From assembly GCA_011057175.1 (NCBI GenBank), contig DSBZ01000153.1, positions 1 through 7,896 of the forward strand: 7,896 nucleotides of DNA, in the 5' to 3' direction. Of the stretch, positions 1 through 4,899 are shown one piece after another. Under the pieces are notes generated by a model. That model was not told the origin of the DNA, did not search any database, and was given only the letters and a program-made list of their open reading frames with translations. The DNA is from Candidatus Acetothermia bacterium (GTDB lineage Bacteria; Bipolaricaulota; Bipolaricaulia; Bipolaricaulales; Bipolaricaulaceae). Made by a program: the position numbers and the translations under genes. How positions within the stretch are numbered: position 1 is the first letter of the stretch; the number at the start of each line of letters is the position of its first letter.

Positions 1-13
1 CCCTCGGAGCCCG

Positions 14-277
14 GTGCCCCCGCGACGAAGGAGTGGAAGGACATTTGACCCGTACCGGGTGGCATTGGCGAGCCTGTCCCTCGTGGGCCAGCTGGGGTTC
101 ATTGTGGCTGGCAGCGCGCTGGGGGGGTTGGGCATCGGGTACGGCATCGACCTCCTCATCGGCGGCCGGGCAGGACGGGTCGCGGGCCTGTTCCTCGGCC
201 TGGCGAGCGGGCTCTGGACAGCGGGCCGGAAACTCATGCGCGTGACCAAGGAACGGCAGGGGGACAAGGATCTATGA
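14..277 (+). CDS. AtpZ/AtpI-like small membrane protein
   Basis: Small membrane protein of 87 residues that resembles the AtpZ/AtpI family, which assists assembly of, or ion supply to, the F0F1 ATP synthase. A basic N-terminus (residues 3-9, PRRRSGR) precedes two hydrophobic segments at about 17-48 and 55-70. The first is glycine-rich and ends in GIGYGIDLLIGG, with the acidic residue (Asp46) that this family usually carries at the end of helix 1. A short basic tail follows. The start shown is GTG with a GGAG at 6-9 only 4 bases upstream. The frame is open to the left edge of the window, so the true start could lie outside. The stop overlaps the next start by ATGA (274-277). The usual atpB/atpE genes do not follow, so a link to ATP synthase depends on the unseen upstream side. 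Assignment rests on the two-helix, glycine-rich pattern and small size and is moderate. Confidence 0.65.
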   Translation: MPPRRRSGRTFDPYRVALASLSLVGQLGFIVAGSALGGLGIGYGIDLLIGGRAGRVAGLFLGLASGLWTAGRKLMRVTKERQGDKDL

Positions 278-2754
278 ACGGGTTCTTCAGGCGGCATCAG
301 AAGGTCGTCATCTGGCTGTTGGTGATCGGGTTCCTCGCGTCGATCGTCGTGGCGGGAGGGATCAGGCACCTCACCTCATCTTCGCCGGGGAGCGCTGAGG
401 AGACCGTCCTCGTCGTGGACGGAAGAAAGGTAACCCGCCAGGAGTTCGCCCAAGCTTACGGGAACCTCATCGACTACTACACGCAGCTCTACGCGGCGTA
501 CGGCCTGGACTTCGAGTCCCTGCTTCAGGGGACGGAAGGTGCATTCCGAAGCCTTCCGTACAGGGCCCAAGCAGCGGAGGAGATCGTCCGCTCCGCCATC
601 CTCGCTCAGGCAGGTCGGGAGCTGAAGGTGACGGTCTCCAAGGCCGAACTGGACAGGGCTGTGGCCGAACGGTACCAGGCGATCCTCACCCAGTACGGGC
701 TCACCGAGCGCGACCTCGAGGAGTACCTCAAGTACCAGGGATCCACCCTGGATGCCTACAAGAAGGAGCTCGCGCAGGAGGAGGAGGCTCGACTGCGTGA
801 GGAACGGGTGCGGCAGCTCGTGGTGGGACCCGTCGAGCCCACGGAGGCCGATCTCCTCGCGTACTACGAGGCGAACCCGGAGCGCTATCAGACCGCGCCG
901 GAGAGGATCCGGGTTGGCCACATCCTCGTCGCCGAGGCGAAGCTCGCCGACGAGCTCCTCGCCAAGGCCGCCGCTCCCGGCGCCGACTTCGCCGCCCTCG
1001 CCCAGGCCCACTCCCTCGACGAGGAGACGAAGGAGAGCGGCGAGACGGACTGGTTCTCCCTCTACGGATCACCCTTCTCCGCCAAGGTGACGGACGCAGT
1101 GTGGCCGCTGGCGGTCGGGGAGGTGAAGCTCGTCGACGATGACGAAGGGTTCCACATCGTGAAGCTCCTCGAGCGCCAGCCGGCGGCGGTCCCCCCCTTG
1201 GCCGAGATCCGGGACACGGTGAAAGCCGACTACGTCCGCGATGAAGAGGCGAAGCGCTGGGATGACTGGTACGCCGCGCGCCGGGAGCGGACCGAGGTGA
1301 AGGCGCGCGATCCGGTCCTCGCGGCGGCGATGGCCTATGGGTCGGATCGGGCCGCGGCGTTGGCCGAGCTCGAAGCGGCGCGAAGCGCAGGCACCTCCTC
1401 CGATCCCTACCTCCCCTACTACATCGGACGCCTCCATGAGGAGCTCCTCACCGCAGCAGCGGTGAGGAGGGTCGAACTGGAGAAGCAGGGGGAGCTGACC
1501 CCGGACGAGGAGGCGGAACTGGACCGCCTGCAAGCGGAGGAAGCCCGGCACAGGGAGCAGGCGCTCGCCGCCTATGCTGCGTTCATCGAAACGGGAACGG
1601 TGGACGAGGCGTTCTTCGACCGGGTCCTCGCCCTCGACCCCCGAAACGCCGAGGCCCACTTCGCGCGGGCGGAGATGTACCGTCAGGCTGGCCAGTGGCT
1701 TCAGGCAGAGGCGGAGTACCGACAGGCAATCGAGGCGCGGCCGGAGTTCGTCGCGGCCCACATCGGGCACGGGGATGTCCTGATGACGCTCGAGCTCCAC
1801 AGCGCCGCTGCCGACGCCTACCGCATGGCCCTCGAGCTCCAGCCGGGGAACATCACCCTGATCCTGAAGCTCGTCAGCGCGTACGTCAGAGGGAACCAGT
1901 TCTCCTTGGCTCGGCCCCTCCTTGACGAGGCCCTGGCGCGCGATCCGAACAACGCCAATGCCCTCCTCCTCCTCGGCGATCTCCTCCTTGCCGAAGGGGA
2001 TGCGGAGGGGGCGATCGCCCGGTACGACGCGGCTTACAAGCGCGCGTTGACAGCGGATGCCCTCCTCAAGCTCGCCGGGGCGTACCTCGCTGCGGGTCAG
2101 ATCGAGAACGCCAAGAAGCGGTACGAGGATGCGATCCGAGTGTTCCCGTACCGGGCTGAGGGACACCTCGGGCTCGGCGACGTGTACGTGAAGCTCGGGG
2201 ATCCCGACAAGGCGCTCGCGTCCTACCGCCAGGCCCTGTCCCGCGCGGTCGCGGTGTCGCTCAAGGAGGCGATCGCCCGCAAGATCGTGGACCTCGATCC
2301 GACCGACCTCCGAACCCGTTACCTCCTCGCCAGTTACTTCCGCGACCAGTACAAGTACGATGGGGCGATTCCCCAATACGAGGCGATCCTCGACCTCTCG
2401 CCGGGGAACCTCGAGGCGTTGCTCGGCCTCGGGGACTGCTATCTGGCTAAGGTCCAGTACGACCGGGCCCTCGACTACTACCGCCGGGCGCTCGAGGTGG
2501 CGACCACGCCCCAGCAGAAGCTCTCCATCTACACCCAGATGGTGGCGGTCGAGGAGGGCCGAGCGGGCGCGGGGACCCCCTTGGGACCGGCTGGGTTGGA
2601 GTTCCTGTGGCAGCGGGCTCAGCTCTACGCCGAGCTCGGCCAGTACCAGGAGGCGGTGGACGACCTGAAGCGCATCGCGTCGGTTGACCCCACGTTCCGC
2701 ACCGAGGAGGTGGCTGGCCTCCTCGATCAGCTCACCCTCCCCCAGCCGCGATGA
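274..2754 (+). CDS. Membrane-anchored SurA/PrsA-like parvulin peptidyl-prolyl isomerase with C-terminal TPR array
   Basis: Predicted extracytoplasmic folding factor of 826 residues. Residues 1-10 are basic and 11-29 form a hydrophobic segment without a clear cleavage site, so it is probably a signal anchor. Residues 44-200 are helical and resemble the SurA/trigger-factor-like chaperone domain, beginning VLVVDGRKVTRQEF. Residues 211-300 are a parvulin (PPIC rotamase) domain: RIRVGHILV with His216, a DFAALAQAHS helix and the closing GFHIVKLLE with His294, the usual parvulin histidine pair. Residues 398-430 are charged and may form a coiled coil. Residues 458-743 hold eight TPR-like repeats and 773-806 another, each with Tyr/Gly/Ala spacing and a closing Pro. 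PrsA and SurA are typically 280-430 residues, so the TPR half is an added protein-binding scaffold. ATG overlaps the upstream stop, with AAGGA at 266-270 close by. Isomerase activity and client binding are inferred; the domain reading is firm. Confidence 0.88.
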   Translation: MNGFFRRHQKVVIWLLVIGFLASIVVAGGIRHLTSSSPGSAEETVLVVDGRKVTRQEFAQAYGNLIDYYTQLYAAYGLDFESLLQGTEGAFRSLPYRAQAAEEIVRSAILAQAGRELKVTVSKAELDRAVAERYQAILTQYGLTERDLEEYLKYQGSTLDAYKKELAQEEEARLREERVRQLVVGPVEPTEADLLAYYEANPERYQTAPERIRVGHILVAEAKLADELLAKAAAPGADFAALAQAHSLDEETKESGETDWFSLYGSPFSAKVTDAVWPLAVGEVKLVDDDEGFHIVKLLERQPAAVPPLAEIRDTVKADYVRDEEAKRWDDWYAARRERTEVKARDPVLAAAMAYGSDRAAALAELEAARSAGTSSDPYLPYYIGRLHEELLTAAAVRRVELEKQGELTPDEEAELDRLQAEEARHREQALAAYAAFIETGTVDEAFFDRVLALDPRNAEAHFARAEMYRQAGQWLQAEAEYRQAIEARPEFVAAHIGHGDVLMTLELHSAAADAYRMALELQPGNITLILKLVSAYVRGNQFSLARPLLDEALARDPNNANALLLLGDLLLAEGDAEGAIARYDAAYKRALTADALLKLAGAYLAAGQIENAKKRYEDAIRVFPYRAEGHLGLGDVYVKLGDPDKALASYRQALSRAVAVSLKEAIARKIVDLDPTDLRTRYLLASYFRDQYKYDGAIPQYEAILDLSPGNLEALLGLGDCYLAKVQYDRALDYYRRALEVATTPQQKLSIYTQMVAVEEGRAGAGTPLGPAGLEFLWQRAQLYAELGQYQEAVDDLKRIASVDPTFRTEEVAGLLDQLTLPQPR

Positions 2755-3380
2755 GCGGGTCCCGCAGTCCCATCGAAGCACTGGAGGAGCTGTTGATGGT
2801 GGTCGCCCGCCTCCGCGGACCGGGGGGGTGCCCCTGGGACCGGGTCCAGACCCACCGCACCCTCGTCCCGTACCTCCTCGAGGAGGCGTACGAGGCCGCG
2901 GAGGCATTGACCGATGGGACGTCCGACGAGATGCGGGATGAGCTGGGGGACGTTCTCCTACAGGTCCTCCTTCACGCCCAGATCGAGGCCGAGGCGGGGC
3001 GGTTCGGGATCGGGGAGGTGGCCGATGCCCTGCGGGCGAAGCTTGTCCGCCGCCACCCCCACGTGTTCGGGGACGGGCAAGCGGCCACGTCGGACGCGGT
3101 GCGGGTGCAGTGGGAGGAGATCAAGGGCGCTGAGCCCCGGCCGGCGCGCGGGCGGAGACGCCCTGCCCTGGTGACGGCAGCGAAGCTTGTGGAGGTGCGG
3201 GAAGCAGGAGGGAGACCGATCCCCGTTGGCGTGTACCTCCGTCCGCCTCCGGAGGGGGCCGATCCCGAGAAGCTCGTCGGGGAGGCCCTTCTCGAGGTCG
3301 TGGCCCTCGCGCGGCGGCTCGGCTGCGACCCGGAACTCGCCCTCCACCGCCTCCTCGCCGGGGAGGGAGCGGATGGGTGA
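2751..3380 (+). CDS. mazG: MazG-family nucleoside triphosphate pyrophosphohydrolase
   Basis: Cytoplasmic enzyme expected to hydrolyse (d)NTPs to monophosphate and pyrophosphate, removing damaged or surplus nucleotides. The N-terminal MazG domain is clear: RLRGPGGCPWDRVQTH (20-35), LLEEAYEAAEAL (42-53) and DELGDVLLQV (63-72), supplying the Glu44/Glu45/Glu48 and Glu64/Asp67 metal-binding motifs, then KLVRRHPHVFGD (97-108) and WEEIKGAEP (121-129). Full-length MazG has about 260 residues with two such domains. This one has 209, and its C-terminal part keeps only the last helix (ALLEVVALARRLGCDPELAL, 179-198) without a second EExxE motif. The ATG overlaps the foldase stop (ATGA) with no good Shine-Dalgarno, which suggests coupled re-initiation. 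A second ATG at 2796 has GGAGG at 2783-2787 but would remove the conserved LEELLMVVARLR start, so I prefer 2751. The family call is secure; the substrate is unknown. Confidence 0.93.
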   Translation: MSGSRSPIEALEELLMVVARLRGPGGCPWDRVQTHRTLVPYLLEEAYEAAEALTDGTSDEMRDELGDVLLQVLLHAQIEAEAGRFGIGEVADALRAKLVRRHPHVFGDGQAATSDAVRVQWEEIKGAEPRPARGRRRPALVTAAKLVEVREAGGRPIPVGVYLRPPPEGADPEKLVGEALLEVVALARRLGCDPELALHRLLAGEGADG

Positions 3381-3645
3381 CCGGTTCGCATCCCTCGCTC
3401 TCCTCCCTCGACCGCGCGATGCGGTCACGATGTGGGTGGAGACGGGGGCGGAGGCGGTCCACTTCCTGGATGCCGTGTTCTCCGCGTTCGATGGGATCGG
3501 CAACGTGCGCCGCCAGTATCGGGAAGAGGGGGCGAAGAAGCTCTTCAGGATCTACGTCGCCCCAGGGTGCACCGCGGAGGCGGAGCGCCTCGTTCGATCG
3601 GCAGCGCGGTTCGTGCCGATCGGGGAGGTCCGGGTCGAGCGGTGA
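3373..3645 (+). CDS. DUF4911-like small protein of unknown function
   Basis: A 90-residue, probably cytoplasmic protein with no signal peptide or membrane segment. It resembles the small DUF4911 family, whose role is not known. That family reads roughly as a beta strand, a helix with a FLDAVFSAFDGIG-like stretch (31-43 here), a strand ending in a VAPG turn (LFRIYVAPG, 58-66) and a last helix (68-80). The order suggests a ferredoxin-like alpha/beta sandwich, which is inference. I chose ATG 3373: GGAGG at 3362-3366 lies 6 bases upstream and the resulting length fits the family. The frame stays open further upstream, to a GTG at 3187, but that stretch is mazG read out of frame. It overlaps mazG by 8 bases and yqeG by GTGA, so it belongs to the coupled operon. 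The family link is from pattern only. Confidence 0.7.
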   Translation: MGDRFASLALLPRPRDAVTMWVETGAEAVHFLDAVFSAFDGIGNVRRQYREEGAKKLFRIYVAPGCTAEAERLVRSAARFVPIGEVRVER

Positions 3646-4154
3646 AGCGGCTCCGCCCGGATCAGGCCGTGCGCTCGATCCACCACGTGGACTACACGGC
3701 GCTCTGGGAGCGGGGGATCCGCGTGTTGATCTATGATCTTGAGAACACCCTCTGTGGGTGGCGGTCGTGGGAGCTCGATCCACGGACGTGGGCCCTCCTT
3801 GCCTCCCTCCGCGAGCGGGGGATGAGGATCGCGGTCCTCACCAACGCCTCGATCCCTCCCCACCAGCCGTTCCGGCGGGAACTGGCGGACGCGGGGATCC
3901 GCGTTGTGGATCGTGCGCACAAGCCCCTGCGGGGTGGGCTCCGCCGGGCGCTCGCTGCGCTCGGGGCCCATCCCGGCGAGACGGCATTGATCGGCGATCA
4001 GCTGTTGACCGATGTCCTCGTGGGGAAGAGGGTGGGGCTGTACACGGTCCTCGTGGATCCCCTCGGGACGCAAGAGTCGAGGCTGACGAGGTTCAACCGC
4101 AGGCTGGAGCGACTCCTCGGCCGCCGCGATCCGGCGGATCGTGGTCCGCGATGA
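3642..4154 (+). CDS. yqeG: YqeG-family HAD (subfamily IIIA) phosphatase
   Basis: Predicted cytoplasmic HAD phosphatase of 170 residues, the usual YqeG size; its natural substrate is not established. The family frame is complete: LRPDQAVRSIHHVDYTALWERGI at the start, motif I YDLENTL (31-37, nucleophile Asp32), motif II VLTNAS (65-70, Thr67), motif III Lys94 in HKPLRGGL, and motif IV LIGDQLLTDVLVGKRVG (116-132, Asp119 and Asp124), ending in TRFNRRLERLL. One oddity is that the second motif I aspartate, normally the general acid/base in DxDxT, is Glu34. The start is GTG 3642, overlapping the previous stop as GTGA. GGGGAGG at 3622-3628 is 13 bases away, so start selection probably relies on coupling. 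The ORF extends further upstream but that part is out-of-frame DUF4911 sequence. In many bacteria yqeG neighbours ribosome or GTPase genes; here it precedes rnc. Confidence 0.9.
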   Translation: MKRLRPDQAVRSIHHVDYTALWERGIRVLIYDLENTLCGWRSWELDPRTWALLASLRERGMRIAVLTNASIPPHQPFRRELADAGIRVVDRAHKPLRGGLRRALAALGAHPGETALIGDQLLTDVLVGKRVGLYTVLVDPLGTQESRLTRFNRRLERLLGRRDPADRGPR

Positions 4155-4825
4155 CCTCCCTCCTCTCCCGGCTTGGGTTGGAGCTCCCCGCGAAGGTCCT
4201 CCGCCTCGCTGTCACCCACGACTCGTACGCCAACGAGCAAGGGGAGGAGAGCAACGAGCGGTTGGAGTTCCTCGGCGATGCGGTGCTCGACCTCACCGTA
4301 GCCGATCTCCTGTTTGGGCTGTTCCCGAAGCGAGACGAGGGAGAGCTGTCCAGGCTACGGGCGGTCGCTGTGTCCCGGCCCGTCTTGGCCGAAGTGGCCG
4401 CGGCACTGGGGTTGGGAGAGCTCCTCCGCCTGGGCAAGGGGGCTGAGGAGGGGGGGGCCCGGGCCCGGCCATCGGTCCTCGCCGCCGCGCTCGAAGCGGT
4501 CGTCGGCGCGGTGTTCCTTCACCACGGCTACATGGGGGCCCGCCGCCTCACCGAGGCGCTCCTCGGCCCCCGCTTGGCCGGGCGAGCCGAAGCGGAATCG
4601 GCCGACTACAAGTCGCTCCTCCAGGCGCTGGGGCAGGCCCGGTTTGGGGTCCTCCCCCGCTACGAGGTCGTGACCGCCGACGGCCCCGACCACAGGAAGG
4701 TGTTCGCAGTCCGCGTCTCCCTCCCCGCCGGCGAAGCCGTGGGCCGGGGCCGCTCGAAGAAGGAGGCCGAGCAGGCAGCGGCCAAGCGGCTCTACGTGCG
4801 GCTGACCGCAGAGGAGGCGCAATGA
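4151..4825 (+). CDS. rnc: Ribonuclease III
   Basis: Double-strand-specific endoribonuclease, expected to act as a homodimer in rRNA precursor processing and mRNA turnover. At 224 residues it has normal length. The nuclease domain (about 1-145) carries LAVTHDSYANE (19-29), the signature NERLEFLGDAVLDL (35-48, with Glu39 and Asp43), and SVLAAALEAVVGAVFLHHGY (108-127). The dsRNA-binding domain (about 150-220) shows DYKSLLQALGQ, LPRYEVV, GPDHRKVFAV and GRGRSKKEAEQAAAKRL. In the second catalytic motif the usual LADxxEA is LAAALEA: Glu115 is present but the metal-binding aspartate (Asp114 in E. coli, Asp107 in Aquifex) is Ala112. The ATG overlaps the yqeG stop (ATGA), with no Shine-Dalgarno visible. 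A run of eight G at 4450-4457 lies in the linker before the second motif; the frame stays intact across it. Confidence 0.95.
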   Translation: MTSLLSRLGLELPAKVLRLAVTHDSYANEQGEESNERLEFLGDAVLDLTVADLLFGLFPKRDEGELSRLRAVAVSRPVLAEVAAALGLGELLRLGKGAEEGGARARPSVLAAALEAVVGAVFLHHGYMGARRLTEALLGPRLAGRAEAESADYKSLLQALGQARFGVLPRYEVVTADGPDHRKVFAVRVSLPAGEAVGRGRSKKEAEQAAAKRLYVRLTAEEAQ

Positions 4826-4899
4826 GCGTGGCGCGGGGAAGGACCTCGCGGGTCCTGCTAGCCAGAGCACGGTATCATCGCTGGGCCAAGGAGGTGGCG
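4826..4899 (+). promoter_or_regulatory. Spacer with hairpin, possible -10 box and strong Shine-Dalgarno
   Basis: This stretch separates rnc from the exported-protein start. It contains a 6-bp hairpin (AGGACC / GGTCCT, 4840-4856, loop TCGCG) without a following T-run, a possible -10 box TATCAT at 4873-4878 with no convincing -35, and AAGGAGG at 4888-4894 ending 5 bases before ATG 4900. The Shine-Dalgarno decides the start of the next gene. The promoter is tentative: transcription from it would leave a very short leader that still includes the ribosome binding site. The frame of the next gene is open right through this stretch, back to ATG 4822. Confidence 0.4.

Noticed and set aside
2873..2886. 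Perfect 14-base palindrome CCTCCTCGAGGAGG in mazG
   Set aside because: It encodes the conserved LLEE of the MazG motif with the preferred CTC and GAG codons, which form a palindrome by themselves.
1069..2907. A 612-residue open frame on the minus strand opposite the foldase gene
   Set aside because: It lies entirely against the well-supported parvulin-TPR gene and the start of mazG. Its product is low-complexity Arg/Gly/Leu/Val-rich with no recognisable domain, as expected from GC-rich codon structure.
3187..3372. Upstream extension of the DUF4911-like gene to a GTG at 3187
   Set aside because: This stretch is mazG read in another frame. The family length and the GGAGG before ATG 3373 support the shorter gene.
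3758..4150. N-terminal extension of RNase III by 131 residues
   Set aside because: The extension is out-of-frame yqeG sequence, rich in Arg/Pro/Gly. RNase III of normal length starts at ATG 4151.
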